From positions 37,344 through 101,343 of the forward strand of contig NZ_FNEY01000016.1 in assembly GCF_900100305.1 (NCBI RefSeq): 64,000 nucleotides of DNA, in the 5' to 3' direction. This DNA comes from Paracidovorax citrulli. Its GTDB lineage: Bacteria; Pseudomonadota; Gammaproteobacteria; Burkholderiales; Burkholderiaceae_C. A program made the position numbers and the translations under genes. Shown in pieces: positions 30,349 through 41,025 of the stretch. Below the pieces are notes generated by a model that was not told the origin of the DNA, ran no database searches, and saw only the letters and a list, made by a program, of their open reading frames with translations. Each line of letters starts with the position of its first letter. The first letter of the stretch is position 1.

Positions 30349-32520
30349 ATGCGCTGCGTGCCCCCTCCCCCAGACCGCGCGGCCTCCTCCCCTCCGCCAT
30401 CCGCCCCCTCCGGCCCTGCCGCCGCCCGCGCTTCGGCGCCGGTCTGGGCGGTCGTGGCCGGCTGCGCCCTGTGGGCGGGCACGCCGCCGGAAGCGGTGGC
30501 CCAGGCCGCCGGCCCCGATCCCGAGCTGCCGGCCGTCGAAGTGTCCGGCGGCCAGGCGGCCGCCCAGCGCCGCTTCGATGCCGCCGCGAGCCATACGGCC
30601 ATCTCCCTGGACCCCTTCACGGCCACCACACCGCTCGTGAACCTGTCCGAACTGCTGGCCGGCCAGCCCGGCGTGGCGGTGTCCGACCGCCAGAACTACG
30701 CGCAGGATCTCCAGATCGCGGTGCGAGGCTTCGGGTCGCGCTCCACGTTCGGCGTGCGGGGCGTGCGCATCCTCGTGGACGGCATCCCGGCCACGATGCC
30801 GGACGGCCAGGGCCAGGCCGCCACGGCACAGCTGCCGTCCGCGTCCCAGGTGGAAGTGCTTCGCGGGCCGCTCGCCCAGCAGTACGGCAATGCGGCGGGC
30901 GGCGTGCTGCAGGTCACCACGCGCGATCCGCGGGAAGGCGGCGGGGCTTCGGCCTCGGTGGCCGCGGGATCCTACGGCCAGCGCATGGCCGAGGCATCGT
31001 TCGACGCGGGCGACCGCATCCTGGGCGGGCTGGTGGACATCTCCCGCTTCGAGACCGACGGCTGGCGGGACCACGGCGCCGCCCGCCGCACGCACCTGAA
31101 CGCCAAGGTCGTGGCACGTCCCTCTGGCGACACCCGCGTCACGGTGCTGATGAACCTGTTCGACCAGCCGCTGGCGCAGGACCCGCTGGGCCTGACGCGC
31201 GAGCAGTGGCGGGCCGATCCCCGCCAGGCCCCGGCGGTGGCGTACAGCTTCGACACCCGCAAGACCGTGCGGCAGAACCAGCTCGGCCTGGTGGTGGAGC
31301 ACGCGCTGAGCGCCACGGACAGCGTGCGCGCAAGGCTCTACGGCGGCACCCGCAGCCTGTTCCAGACCCTGTCCTTCTCCGGCGCGGCCGCCAGCAGCGC
31401 CGGCGGCGTGGTGGACCTGGACCGCGACTACTACGGCCTCGGGGCCGCCTGGACGCACAGCGACCGCACGGCCGCCGGCCTGCCCTGGTCCTGGACGGTG
31501 GGGTTGGACGCCGACCGGCTCTCCGAACACCGCCAGGGCTTCGTCAACGATGCGGGCGTGCCCGGCGCGCTGCGGCGCGACGAGCAGGACCGCGCCGGCA
31601 ACACCGACCTCTTCGCCCAGGTGGACGCCTGGATCGCCCCCACCGTGCGCGCGATCGCGGGGCTGCGCGCGACGCGGGTCCGGCTGGCCGTGGACGACCG
31701 CTTTCCGGCCGGCGCCGCCAATCCGGACGACAGCGGCGAGCGCACCTGGCGTCGCACCAGCCCGGCGGTGGGCCTGGTCTGGGCCGCGTCGGAACACCTG
31801 AACCTGTACGCCAATGCCGGCGGAGGCATCGAGACGCCGACACTGGCCGAGATGGCCTACAGCCGCACCAACAGCGGACCGAACTACGGGCTGGAGGCCG
31901 CGCGCAACCGCCAGTTCGAGGTCGGCGCCAAGTGGCAGGACGGCGTGCACCGCCTCGAGGCCGCCTGGTTCGATGCCCGCACGCGCGGGGAAATCGTTCC
32001 CGCGGCGACGGTCAATGGCCGCACGGTGTACCAGAATGCCGACCGCGTGCGCCGCCGCGGCATGGAGCTGGGCTGGAGCGCGCGCATGGGTGCCTTCGTC
32101 CCGCGGGCCGCCTACACCTACCTGGACGCCTTCTTCGCCAGTCCCTATACCAGTGCGGGGGGCGTGGCGGTGCCTTCGGGCAACCGCCTGCCGGGAACGG
32201 CGCGCCACACGGCCCGCCTGTCGCTGGATTACGCGCCCGACGCACGGTGGACGCTGGGCGGCGCGGTGGACTTCTCCTCCCGGGTGCAGGCCAACGATGC
32301 CAACACCGAGGCGGCCCCCGGCCATGCCGTCGCCGGACTGCAGGCGGGCTATGGATGGAAGACCGGAGGCACCGTGCGCTGGCAGGCCTGGGCGCGGCTG
32401 GACAACCTGTTCGACCGCCGCTATGCAGGCTCGCTGATCGTCAACGACGGCAACGGCCGCTTCTTCGAGCCCGCGGCCGGCCGGCGCATCATGGTGGGGC
32501 TGCGCGCGCAGCTGCCCTGA
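30349..32520 (+). CDS. TonB-dependent outer-membrane receptor
   Basis: A 723-residue receptor for active import of a metal chelate or similar ligand. A Pro-rich leader and signal peptide (~1-48) are followed by a TonB-box-like ELPAVEVSG, the plug domain (~70-180: LSELLAGQPGVAVSDR, VRGFGSRSTFGVRGVRI, VEVLRGPLAQQYGNAAGG) and a 22-strand barrel ending in DNLFDRRYAGSLIVNDG and a final strand GLRAQLP. It lacks the usual terminal aromatic residue. It pairs with sodC 5 bp upstream. The substrate is unknown. The start could be a little downstream of the ATG at 30349. Confidence 0.87.
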   Translation: MRCVPPPPDRAASSPPPSAPSGPAAARASAPVWAVVAGCALWAGTPPEAVAQAAGPDPELPAVEVSGGQAAAQRRFDAAASHTAISLDPFTATTPLVNLSELLAGQPGVAVSDRQNYAQDLQIAVRGFGSRSTFGVRGVRILVDGIPATMPDGQGQAATAQLPSASQVEVLRGPLAQQYGNAAGGVLQVTTRDPREGGGASASVAAGSYGQRMAEASFDAGDRILGGLVDISRFETDGWRDHGAARRTHLNAKVVARPSGDTRVTVLMNLFDQPLAQDPLGLTREQWRADPRQAPAVAYSFDTRKTVRQNQLGLVVEHALSATDSVRARLYGGTRSLFQTLSFSGAAASSAGGVVDLDRDYYGLGAAWTHSDRTAAGLPWSWTVGLDADRLSEHRQGFVNDAGVPGALRRDEQDRAGNTDLFAQVDAWIAPTVRAIAGLRATRVRLAVDDRFPAGAANPDDSGERTWRRTSPAVGLVWAASEHLNLYANAGGGIETPTLAEMAYSRTNSGPNYGLEAARNRQFEVGAKWQDGVHRLEAAWFDARTRGEIVPAATVNGRTVYQNADRVRRRGMELGWSARMGAFVPRAAYTYLDAFFASPYTSAGGVAVPSGNRLPGTARHTARLSLDYAPDARWTLGGAVDFSSRVQANDANTEAAPGHAVAGLQAGYGWKTGGTVRWQAWARLDNLFDRRYAGSLIVNDGNGRFFEPAAGRRIMVGLRAQLP

Positions 32521-32522
32521 CT

Positions 32523-33524
32523 TCAGTCCACCTTCACGTTCGCGGCCTTGATGACCTGGGCCCATTTCTCGACCTCGGCCTTCTGGAAGGCCGCGATCCG
32601 GGCGGTGGACAGGTCCGCCGGCTCCATGCCGAAACCCTTGAGCCTGGCCTGCATGTCGGGCTGGGCCAGGATCTTGCGGATCTCGTCATGCAGCCGGTTG
32701 ACGATGGGCGCGGGCGTTCCCGCGGGCACGAAGATCGCCTGCCAGGACACCACCTCGAAGTCCTTCAGGCTGGCCAAGCCCGATTCGGCCACCGTGGGCA
32801 CGTCGGGCATGGATGCCAGCCGCTTCGCCGAGGTGACGGCGATCACGCGCAGCTTGCCGCTCTGGATGTGCGGCGCCGCGACCACGGTGGTGTCGAACAT
32901 CATGTCCACCTGGCCGCCGATGACGTCCTGGATTGCCGGCCCGCTGCCCTTGTAGGGCACGTGGGTGAACTTCACGCCCGACTTGTAGGCCAGCAGTTCC
33001 AGGGCCAGGTGCTGCGAGGTGCCCGTACCGGCCGAGGCCGAAGAGAGCCCGCCGGGCTTGGCCTTCGCCGCCGCGAGCACGTCCTGCAGCGTCTTGTAGG
33101 GGCTGCCGGCGGCCACCACGAGCACCACCGGGTTGGTGCCGATCAGCGTGACGGGCGCGAAGGATTTGACGGGGTCGTAGCCCAGCTTCGGATAGAGGCT
33201 CACGTTGATCGCATGCGAGCTGATGGTGCCCCCCAGCAGCGTGTAGCCGTCCGGGGCGGCCCGCGCCGCGATCTCGGAGCCCACGCTGCCACCCGCCCCG
33301 CCCTTGTTGTCCACCACCACCGTGGTGCCCAGGGCCGTTCCCAGCTGCTGGCTGACCAGCCGGCCCAGCGTGTCGGTCGTGCCGCCCGCCGCGAACGGCA
33401 CCAGGTAGGTGATGGTCTTGCCCGTGGGCCATGGGGCCTGGGCCTGGGCCAGGGCCGGCACGGCGCCCAGGGCGGCACCTGCACCAAGGGCCAGGGCATG
33501 GAGGGTGAAGGTTCTGCGCTGCAT
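32523..33524 (-). CDS. Bug-family (TctC) periplasmic solute-binding protein
   Basis: A 333-residue periplasmic receptor with signal peptide ~1-27 (LALGAGAALGAVPALAQA). The Bug signature is clear: [70 protein letters not shown]. Bug proteins bind small carboxylates, often through TctAB permeases, but none is adjacent. It is the last gene of the long minus-strand uronate cluster, 44 bp after the Tat-exported lactonase. A role in sensing or delivering an aldarate or its lactone is inferred from context. It converges on the TonB receptor with a 2-bp gap. Confidence 0.9.
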   Translation of the reverse strand: MQRRTFTLHALALGAGAALGAVPALAQAQAPWPTGKTITYLVPFAAGGTTDTLGRLVSQQLGTALGTTVVVDNKGGAGGSVGSEIAARAAPDGYTLLGGTISSHAINVSLYPKLGYDPVKSFAPVTLIGTNPVVLVVAAGSPYKTLQDVLAAAKAKPGGLSSASAGTGTSQHLALELLAYKSGVKFTHVPYKGSGPAIQDVIGGQVDMMFDTTVVAAPHIQSGKLRVIAVTSAKRLASMPDVPTVAESGLASLKDFEVVSWQAIFVPAGTPAPIVNRLHDEIRKILAQPDMQARLKGFGMEPADLSTARIAAFQKAEVEKWAQVIKAANVKVD

Positions 33525-33568
33525 GGTGGTTGTCTCCTTGTTGTGAAAAGATTCCGGGCCGCGACGCC

Positions 33569-34642
<1,074 letters not shown>

Positions 34643-34688
34643 GTTTCTCTCTCCCTGTTCGTGATGATGGAAAGCGCCACGTGCGCAG

Positions 34689-36245
34689 TCAGGTCACGGG
34701 CGCGGGATTGAACAGTACCAGCGCGTTGGCGAGCTTCCAGTGCTCGGCCCAGGTCTTCCTGCGGCCGCTGGCCACGTCCAGCATCAGGCGGAACATCTCC
34801 CAGCCCATCTCCTCGATGGTGGATTCGCCGTCGGCGATGCGCCCGGCGTTGACGTCCATCAGGTCGTGCCAGCGCCGCGCCAGGTCGCTGCGCGTGGCCA
34901 CCTTGATGACTGGCACTTCGGCCAGGCCATAGGGCGTGCCCCGGCCGGTGGTGAAGACGTGCAGGTTCATGCCCGCGGCCACCTGCAGCGTGCCGCAGAT
35001 GAAATCGCTGGCGGGCGTGGCCGCATAGAGCAGCCCCTTCTGCCGCGCCTTCTCGCCGGGTGCCACCACGCCGCTGATGGGCGCGCTGCCGCTCTTGACG
35101 ATGGAGCCCATCGCCTTCTCGACGATGTTGGACAGGCCCCCCTTCTTGTTGCCCGGCGTGGTGTTGGCACTGCGGTCCACGCGGCCTTGGCTGAGGTAGG
35201 CGTCGTACCAGGCCATCTCGCGGATCATAGCCTCGGCCACCTCGGGCGATGCCGCGCGGGAGGTGAGCTGGTCGATGCCGTCGCGCACCTCGGTCACCTC
35301 GCTGAACATCACCGTGGCCCCGGCGCGCACCAGCAGGTCGGTGCAGAACCCCACGGCCGGGTTGGCGGTGACACCGCTGAAGGCGTCGCTGCCACCGCAC
35401 TGCACGCCGACCACCAGCTCGCTGGCCGGCACGGTCTCGCGGCGGCGGCGATTGAGTCGCTCCAGATGAACTTCTGCCTGGCGCATCACCGAACCGACCA
35501 TGGACATGAAGCCCACATGGGCCTCGTCCTGCAGGCAGACCACGTCGAGCGGAGCCTCCTGCAGCGTGCGTTCGTCCACCAGTGGTATGGCGCCGGGCGG
35601 CAGCAGGCGCTCGGGCTGCAGCTTCTCGCAGCCCAGGCTGACCACCATCACCTCGCCGCCGAAGTTCGGGTTGAGGCTGATGTTGCGCAGCGTGCGGATC
35701 GGGATCACCGCATCGGGCGCATCGATGGCCACGCCGCAGCCGTAGGTGTGGGCCAGGGCCACCACGTCATCGACGTGCGGGTACTTCGGCAGCAGTTCCG
35801 CCTTGATGCGCTGCACGGCGAATTCGGTCACACCGGCCACGCACTGCACGGTCTCGGTGATGGCCAGGATGTTGCGCGTACCCACCGAACCGTCGGCATT
35901 GCGGTAGCCCTCGAAGGTGTAGCCCTCCAGCGGCGGCAGGGCCGGCGGCCTAGCCGTGGCGATGGGCAGGCCTTCGAGCGAGCGCGCGTCGGGCATGTGC
36001 AGCAGCTTCTCGTGCACCCAGCTGCCGGCCGCGATCGGCCGGATGGCATAGCCGATGGGCACGTTGTAGCGGCGCACGGCACCGCCTTCGGCAATGTCCT
36101 GCAGCGCCACCTTGTGGGCCTGGGGCACGTGCTCGCGCAGCGTGATGCCCGAAGGCAGCGCCGTGCCGGCCGGCAGGCCGCCGTCGTTGGCCACGATGGC
36201 CACGTTGTCGGCCTCGTGCATGCGGATGGTCAGGGGCGTGGTCAT
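34689..36245 (-). CDS. garD: Galactarate dehydratase
   Basis: Converts meso-galactarate to 5-dehydro-4-deoxyglucarate. The 518 residues follow E. coli GarD closely: an N-terminal SAF domain ([30 protein letters not shown]), [69 protein letters not shown] and the end [11 protein letters not shown]. The product is the substrate of KdgD, encoded on the other arm of the island. It sits 46 bp after the TRAP large permease gene in the same transcript. A UxaA-type altronate dehydratase is less likely given the full-length GarD match. Confidence 0.9.
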   Translation of the reverse strand: MTTPLTIRMHEADNVAIVANDGGLPAGTALPSGITLREHVPQAHKVALQDIAEGGAVRRYNVPIGYAIRPIAAGSWVHEKLLHMPDARSLEGLPIATARPPALPPLEGYTFEGYRNADGSVGTRNILAITETVQCVAGVTEFAVQRIKAELLPKYPHVDDVVALAHTYGCGVAIDAPDAVIPIRTLRNISLNPNFGGEVMVVSLGCEKLQPERLLPPGAIPLVDERTLQEAPLDVVCLQDEAHVGFMSMVGSVMRQAEVHLERLNRRRRETVPASELVVGVQCGGSDAFSGVTANPAVGFCTDLLVRAGATVMFSEVTEVRDGIDQLTSRAASPEVAEAMIREMAWYDAYLSQGRVDRSANTTPGNKKGGLSNIVEKAMGSIVKSGSAPISGVVAPGEKARQKGLLYAATPASDFICGTLQVAAGMNLHVFTTGRGTPYGLAEVPVIKVATRSDLARRWHDLMDVNAGRIADGESTIEEMGWEMFRLMLDVASGRRKTWAEHWKLANALVLFNPAPVT

Positions 36246-36291
36246 GGAGTGTTCGTTCGGCGCATGGTTTCGGGGCGGGCCGGGCGGCGCC

Positions 36292-37587
36292 TCAGCGCAC
36301 CGCCATGAACATGCTGGGCAGCCAGGTCGAGAACGACGGCACGAAGGTGACCAGCGCGAGCGCGAAGATCAGCGCGCCGTAGAACGGCCAGATGGTCCGC
36401 ATCACCGTGCCCACCGACACCCCGCCGATCGCGCAGCCCACGAACTGCGTCGTTCCCACGGGCGGCGTGTTCAGGCCCAGCGCGCAGTTGATCAGCATCA
36501 CGATGCCGAACTGCACCGAGCTCATGCCGTAGTGCTGCGCGATCGGCAGGAAGATGGGCGTGCACAGCAGGATGGTCGCCGCCATGTCCAGGAAGGTGCC
36601 CAGCACGAACAGGATGATGTTGATGAGCAGGAAGATCACCCAGGGCGTGCTGGTCACCTGCGACAGCATCTCGCCCGTCAGCTCCGCCACGCCGTAGAGG
36701 CTGATGAGGTAGCCGAAAGTGCTGGAGATGCCGATCAGCAGCAGGATCACGCCCGTGGTGCGCACGGCCTTGGAGGCAGCCTTGATGAAATGCTCCCGCG
36801 TCAAAGTGCGGTAGAGGAAGATGGTCAGCGCCAGCGCATAGAGCACCGCCACCGCCGCCGATTCGGTCGCCGTGAAGATGCCCGAGAGAATGCCCCCGAG
36901 GATCAGCACGACGATGAAGAGGCCCGGCAGCGCCGCCGCGAACGAGCGGGCAACGATGTCCCAGCCCGGGAACGTGCCCTTCGGGTAGCCGCGTTTCACG
37001 GCCACGAGGTACGCCGCCGCCAGATTGCTGATCGTGAGCACCAGGGCGGGAATCAGTGCCGCCAGGATCAGCGCCGCGATCGACACCTTGCCGCCCGCGG
37101 CGAGCGAGTAGATGATGAGGTTGTGGCTCGTCGGCATCAGCGCGCCCACCAGCGCCGCGTGCGTCGTCACGTTCACGGCGTAGTCGGCGTGGTAGTCCTC
37201 TTTCTTCATCATGGGAATCATCACCGCGCCCATCGCGGACACGTCGGCCACCGGCGAGCCCGAAACCCCGCCGAACAGCGTGCAGGCCACCACGTTGGAC
37301 ATGCCCAGGCCGCCGCGCACGTGGCCCACCAGGGCCCGCGCGAAATTGACGATGCGGTCGGCGATGCCGCCATACAGCATGAGCTCGCCCGCGAAGATGA
37401 AGAACGGGATCGCCAGGAACGAGAAGATCCCCATGCCGGAGGTCATCTGCTGGAAGCCCACTTCCAGCGGCAGGCCTTCATAGGCCAGCGTGGCCAGGGC
37501 CGACAGGCCGATGGAGAACGCCACCGGCACGCCCAGCAGCAGGAACAGCGTGAACGACACGCACAGGATCAGGAGTGGCACGGTCAT
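36292..37587 (-). CDS. TRAP transporter large permease (DctM)
   Basis: A 431-residue inner-membrane protein with about 12 TM helices that forms the sodium-driven channel of the TRAP importer. Family motifs include [62 protein letters not shown] and [18 protein letters not shown]. It follows the small permease gene by 3 bp, with the binding-protein gene further upstream. In this island it should import a uronate or aldarate. Confidence 0.93.
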   Translation of the reverse strand: MTVPLLILCVSFTLFLLLGVPVAFSIGLSALATLAYEGLPLEVGFQQMTSGMGIFSFLAIPFFIFAGELMLYGGIADRIVNFARALVGHVRGGLGMSNVVACTLFGGVSGSPVADVSAMGAVMIPMMKKEDYHADYAVNVTTHAALVGALMPTSHNLIIYSLAAGGKVSIAALILAALIPALVLTISNLAAAYLVAVKRGYPKGTFPGWDIVARSFAAALPGLFIVVLILGGILSGIFTATESAAVAVLYALALTIFLYRTLTREHFIKAASKAVRTTGVILLLIGISSTFGYLISLYGVAELTGEMLSQVTSTPWVIFLLINIILFVLGTFLDMAATILLCTPIFLPIAQHYGMSSVQFGIVMLINCALGLNTPPVGTTQFVGCAIGGVSVGTVMRTIWPFYGALIFALALVTFVPSFSTWLPSMFMAVR

Positions 37588-37590
37588 GGA

Positions 37591-38079
37591 TCAGCCCCAG
37601 GCGGGTTCGACTTCGCGGCCCTGGGCCAGCGCGATGATGTGCTCGACGGAGAACAGCACGATGAGCACGCCGGCGATGCTGGCCGGGACGTATTTCCAGC
37701 CTTCGGAGATGAAGAGCGTGGGCAGGCGGTATTCCCACACCGACTGGGCGAGCGATGCGCAGCTCCATGCCATGGCCGCGCCGAACACCAGGATGAGCAC
37801 GTGGATCAGGTACTCCATCTTCAGGCGCAGCCAGTCGGGCGCCAGCACGAGGAAGGATTCGAGCCCGATGTGCCCGGCGTCCCGCACACCCACGGCCACG
37901 CCGAACATGGTCACGTAGAGCACCAGCAGCAGGGCCAGGCTTTCCGCCCAGGTGGGCGTGTTGTTGAGGACGTAGCGGCCGAACACCTGCCAGCTCACGG
38001 CGCAGATCACCGCGACGAGCCCGAGGATGCCCAGCCACATGCAGGCACGCGCGAGCGTGCGGCAGATTTGGGTGTACAT
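37591..38079 (-). CDS. TRAP transporter small permease (DctQ)
   Basis: A 162-residue protein with four TM helices (ACMWLGILGLVAVICAVSW; LALLLVLYVTMFGVAVGVRDAGHIG; LIHVLILVFGAAMAWS; VPASIAGVLIVLFSVEHIIAL). Motifs WAESLALLLVLYVTMFGVAVGVRDAGHIGLE fit DctQ. The ATG at 38079 is chosen; a longer frame to 38142 would run through the intercistronic terminator hairpin and the dctP stop. It is the partner of the large permease 3 bp downstream. Confidence 0.9.
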   Translation of the reverse strand: MYTQICRTLARACMWLGILGLVAVICAVSWQVFGRYVLNNTPTWAESLALLLVLYVTMFGVAVGVRDAGHIGLESFLVLAPDWLRLKMEYLIHVLILVFGAAMAWSCASLAQSVWEYRLPTLFISEGWKYVPASIAGVLIVLFSVEHIIALAQGREVEPAWG

Positions 38080-38092
38080 GTTGATGGGAGAT

Positions 38093-38131
38093 GAAAAAAA
38101 TCCCCGGGCTTCCGTTGGGATGGCCCGGGGA
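38093..38131 (-). terminator. Intercistronic terminator between TRAP receptor and permeases
   Basis: TCCCCGGGC (38101-38109) and GCCCGGGGA (38123-38131) pair perfectly around a 13-nt loop. On the minus strand the stem runs directly into a T-tract of seven (38094-38100). It lies 8 bp after the dctP stop and 14 bp before the dctQ start. Partial termination here would give more receptor than permease, as such importers need. Confidence 0.8.
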
Positions 38132-38138
38132 TGGGGAA

Positions 38139-39107
38139 TCACTGCGTGTCCTGCACGCGCTTGACGAGGTCCTTCAGCTTCGCGTCGGTGATGAACTTTT
38201 CATAGACAGGCTTCATCGCGGCCTGGAACGGGGCCTTGTCGATCTCGATGATCTCCGCGCCGCCGGCCTTCACGGTGGCGAGCGACTTCACCTCGCGCTC
38301 GGCCCACTGCTTGCGCATGTACGGCACGGACTCCTTCGCGGCCTGGCGGATCCAGCCCTGCTCCTGCGGCGAGAGGCGGTCCCAGGCGCGCTTGGAAAAG
38401 AGCAGCATTTCGGGCGCCATGGAATGCTCGGTCCTGGTGTAGTACTTGGCCACCTCGAACGAGCGCGAGCTTTCGTACGTGGGATAGTTGTTCTCGGCGG
38501 CGTCGATCAGGCCGGTTTTCAGGCCCGTGTACACCTCGCCCATCGGCATCGGCGTGGCGTTGGCGCCCATGGCCTCCAGCATCGAAACCCACAGGTCCGA
38601 CTGCTGCACGCGCACCTTCATGCCCTTCATGTCCTCGAACTTGCGCACCGGCTTCTTGGCCGTGAACATGGAACGCGCGCCGCTGTCGTAATAGGCCAGG
38701 CCCACGAAGCCCTGGCGTTCGCAGGCCTTCAGGATCTCCTCGCCCACCGGGCCGTCCAGCACCTTGTGCAGGTGCTCCACCGAGCGGAACAGGAAGGGCA
38801 TGGTGGGCACCACGGTCTCGGGGCAGATGTTGTTCATCGCGCCGATGTTGATGCGCACCATCTGCAGCGCGCCGATCTTGGCCTGCTCGATGGCATCCTT
38901 CTCGTTGCCGAGGGCGCCGCTGCTGTACACCTTGATGGAGTGCTTGCCGCCCGACAGCGCCTTCAGGCGTTCGCCCATGAACTTCACCGCGGTCACGGTG
39001 GGGTAGTCGTCGGGGTGGATGTCGGCGGATCGGAATTCCGTCGCCTGCGCCGCGAAGGCCGTCAGGCAGGCCGCCACGGCGGCCAGGGTGGTCTTGATGA
39101 ACTTCAT
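38139..39107 (-). CDS. TRAP transporter solute-binding protein (DctP)
   Basis: A 322-residue periplasmic receptor. Signal peptide ~1-23 ([22 protein letters not shown]). DctP-family marks are [82 protein letters not shown] (the conserved Arg that holds the ligand carboxylate) and [22 protein letters not shown]. Ligand is probably a hexuronate or aldarate from context. It starts the transporter operon; a 108-bp gap separates it from the lactonase gene upstream. Confidence 0.92.
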   Translation of the reverse strand: MKFIKTTLAAVAACLTAFAAQATEFRSADIHPDDYPTVTAVKFMGERLKALSGGKHSIKVYSSGALGNEKDAIEQAKIGALQMVRINIGAMNNICPETVVPTMPFLFRSVEHLHKVLDGPVGEEILKACERQGFVGLAYYDSGARSMFTAKKPVRKFEDMKGMKVRVQQSDLWVSMLEAMGANATPMPMGEVYTGLKTGLIDAAENNYPTYESSRSFEVAKYYTRTEHSMAPEMLLFSKRAWDRLSPQEQGWIRQAAKESVPYMRKQWAEREVKSLATVKAGGAEIIEIDKAPFQAAMKPVYEKFITDAKLKDLVKRVQDTQ

Positions 39108-39215
39108 GCTTTCTACCTCTTGGAGACGTCTGTCAGGTGAAAAAAGGAGACGATCTTTGGATGGCGGGCTGACTCGAAACTGAACCGTATCGCGGAGGCC
39201 ACATCGCGCGGACCA

Positions 39216-40163
39216 TCACTGCGCCGCGGGATCGAACTCGGGCTCCGGCAGGCCCTGCGTGCCAGGATGCAGCGCGAACACGCCGCCGGCCAGGGGCTGG
39301 TCCGCCAGGTCCGACTCCGCACCGGGCCGGATCGAAGTGACGAAGAGCGTGTCCAGCCGCGGGCCGCCGAACGCGCACATCGCCGGCTTCCTGACCGGCA
39401 CCGCCAGCGAGCGGTCCAGCCGGCCGTCCGGGGTGAAGCGGTGCACCAGGCCGGCATCGTTGCCGCAGATCCAGTAGCCGCCGTCCACGTCGATCGCCGC
39501 GCCGTCCGGGCGCCCAGGCAGGGGCGCCATGTCCACGAACAGGCGGCGGCCGTGCGGGGTTCCCGTGGCGGTGTCGTAATCGAACGCCCAGATCTTCTGT
39601 ACCTGCGGATGCGAGTCCGACAGGTACATCGTCCGCCCGTCCGGGCTGAAGGCGATGCCATTGGGCACGATCAGCGGCCCGAGTCCCAGGTCCGTGGCGC
39701 GGCCCGCAGCCAGCTCGCTGCCGCCGAAGCGGAAGACGGCCCCCACCGGGGAGGCGGCTGCCATGTCCATCAGCATGGTTCCCGCGACGAAACGCCCCTG
39801 CCGGTCGCATCGCCCATCGTTGAAACGCATTCCGGGCGACGCATGCGCCACCCCGGCCAGGCGCTCGGCCGCCAGCGCACCGCCGTCCCGCGGCGCATCC
39901 AGTGCGAAGAGCCCGGTCTCCAGGCCGGCGATCCAGCGGCCCGGCCGGCCGGCCCAGGCGGCCATGCAGGCCACCATCTCCGGTGCCGTCCATTGCGTCC
40001 GGGCGCCAGTGCGCGCCGACCAGCGGTGCAGCACGGCGCGGGGAATATCGGTCCAGTACAGCGATTCCTCCGCCGCGCGCCATACCGGGCTCTCGCCCGT
40101 GGCGCAGCGCGCGTCCAGCACCAGCTCGGCCCGGCTCGAGGGTATGGCCTGCATGCCGCTCAT
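39216..40163 (-). CDS. SMP-30/gluconolactonase-family lactonase (cytosolic)
   Basis: A 315-residue six-bladed propeller without a signal peptide. Metal site residues are visible: ARCATGESPVW (Glu), IVPNGIAFSPDGRTMY (Asn) and LPGRPDGAAIDVDGGYWICGND (catalytic Asp). MRFNDGRCDRQGRFVAGTM is the lid-side motif of the family. The start ATG at 40163 overlaps the udh stop as ATGA, so it is translationally coupled to udh. It should hydrolyse the aldaro-1,5-lactone that Udh releases. A shorter start at 40154 is possible. Confidence 0.88.
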   Translation of the reverse strand: MSGMQAIPSSRAELVLDARCATGESPVWRAAEESLYWTDIPRAVLHRWSARTGARTQWTAPEMVACMAAWAGRPGRWIAGLETGLFALDAPRDGGALAAERLAGVAHASPGMRFNDGRCDRQGRFVAGTMLMDMAAASPVGAVFRFGGSELAAGRATDLGLGPLIVPNGIAFSPDGRTMYLSDSHPQVQKIWAFDYDTATGTPHGRRLFVDMAPLPGRPDGAAIDVDGGYWICGNDAGLVHRFTPDGRLDRSLAVPVRKPAMCAFGGPRLDTLFVTSIRPGAESDLADQPLAGGVFALHPGTQGLPEPEFDPAAQ

Positions 40164-40972
40164 CCCTCGAACGGCCCCTGGGCCGTGAAGCCCCCGCCCT
40201 GGAAAACCGCTACGGGGTCGTCCGGCGCGGGGGCCGGCTGCGCCTCCACCTTCGCGCGGAACGGCTCGGAGCTGTCCTTGGGCACATACCCGAGGTGGGA
40301 CGCCGCGTGGTTGTCCCACCACTGGTCGCGGTTGGCCGAAGCCCCGTACACCACCGTGTGGCCCACGTCCGGCGTGAACAGCGCCTTCTGCACCAGCTGC
40401 GTCAGGTCGTCGTAGCTCAACCAGGTGCTCATCATGCGCCGGTCACGGGGCTCGGGGAACGATGATCCGATGCGCAGGCTCACCGTCTCGATGCCATAGC
40501 GGTCGTAATAGAAACTGGCCATGTCCTCTCCGAACGACTTCGAGAGGCCGTAGTAGCCATCGGGCCGGCGGCGCGCCAGGGCATCGATGCGCTCGTCCTG
40601 GCGGTAGAAGCCGGTCACGTGGTTGGAACTGGCGAACACCACCCGCCTCACCCCGTGGCGGCGTGCCCCTTCGTAGATGTGGAAGACGCCCTTGATGTTG
40701 GCCTCGAGGATCTGTTCGAACGGCCGCTCCACCGATATCCCGCCCAGGTGCACGATGGCGTCGCAGCCGGCCACCAGCGCATCCACGGCCGGCTTGTCGG
40801 CCAGGTCGCAGGCCACCACCTCTTCGGCATCGCCGCGCGCCGGTTCCAATTGCGCGATGTCCGAAAGCCGCACGATCTCGGCGAAAGGCCGGACGCGCTC
40901 TCGCAGAACCTGTCCCAGGCCGCCAGCGGCACCGGTCAGCAACAGTCGGTGGAATCGGGAAGGCTGGCTCAT
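40160..40972 (-). CDS. udh: NAD-dependent uronate dehydrogenase
   Basis: Oxidises D-glucuronate or D-galacturonate to the aldaro-lactone. The 270-residue short-chain dehydrogenase-like protein closely follows the Agrobacterium Udh pattern: LLLTGAAGGLGQVLRER, CDLADKPAVDALVAGCDAIVHLGGISVERPFEQIL, VVFASSNHVTGFY, the catalytic Tyr-Lys pair in GYYGLSKSFGE, and the ending VAVFQGGGFT. I prefer the ATG at 40972 because the operator-like dyad at 41002-41014 would otherwise touch the longer start at 40999. It is the first gene of the minus-strand arm, divergent from gntR. Confidence 0.92.
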   Translation of the reverse strand: MSQPSRFHRLLLTGAAGGLGQVLRERVRPFAEIVRLSDIAQLEPARGDAEEVVACDLADKPAVDALVAGCDAIVHLGGISVERPFEQILEANIKGVFHIYEGARRHGVRRVVFASSNHVTGFYRQDERIDALARRRPDGYYGLSKSFGEDMASFYYDRYGIETVSLRIGSSFPEPRDRRMMSTWLSYDDLTQLVQKALFTPDVGHTVVYGASANRDQWWDNHAASHLGYVPKDSSEPFRAKVEAQPAPAPDDPVAVFQGGGFTAQGPFEG

Positions 40973-41001
40973 GGCGTTTTGTGTGCGGGTATTTGTCATA
41001 T

Positions 41002-41014
41002 GTTGTCGTACAAC
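41002..41014. promoter_or_regulatory. Operator-like dyad between udh and gntR
   Basis: GTTGTCGTACAAC has 5-bp arms (GTTGT/ACAAC) around three bases and fits the GTnnnAC-type core bound by FadR/FCD GntR regulators. It lies 29 bp upstream of the udh start and 11 bp upstream of the gntR start, so one site could repress both. A related dyad precedes the second Bug gene. Confidence 0.65.
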
Positions 41015-41025
41015 GCGACGGGATT

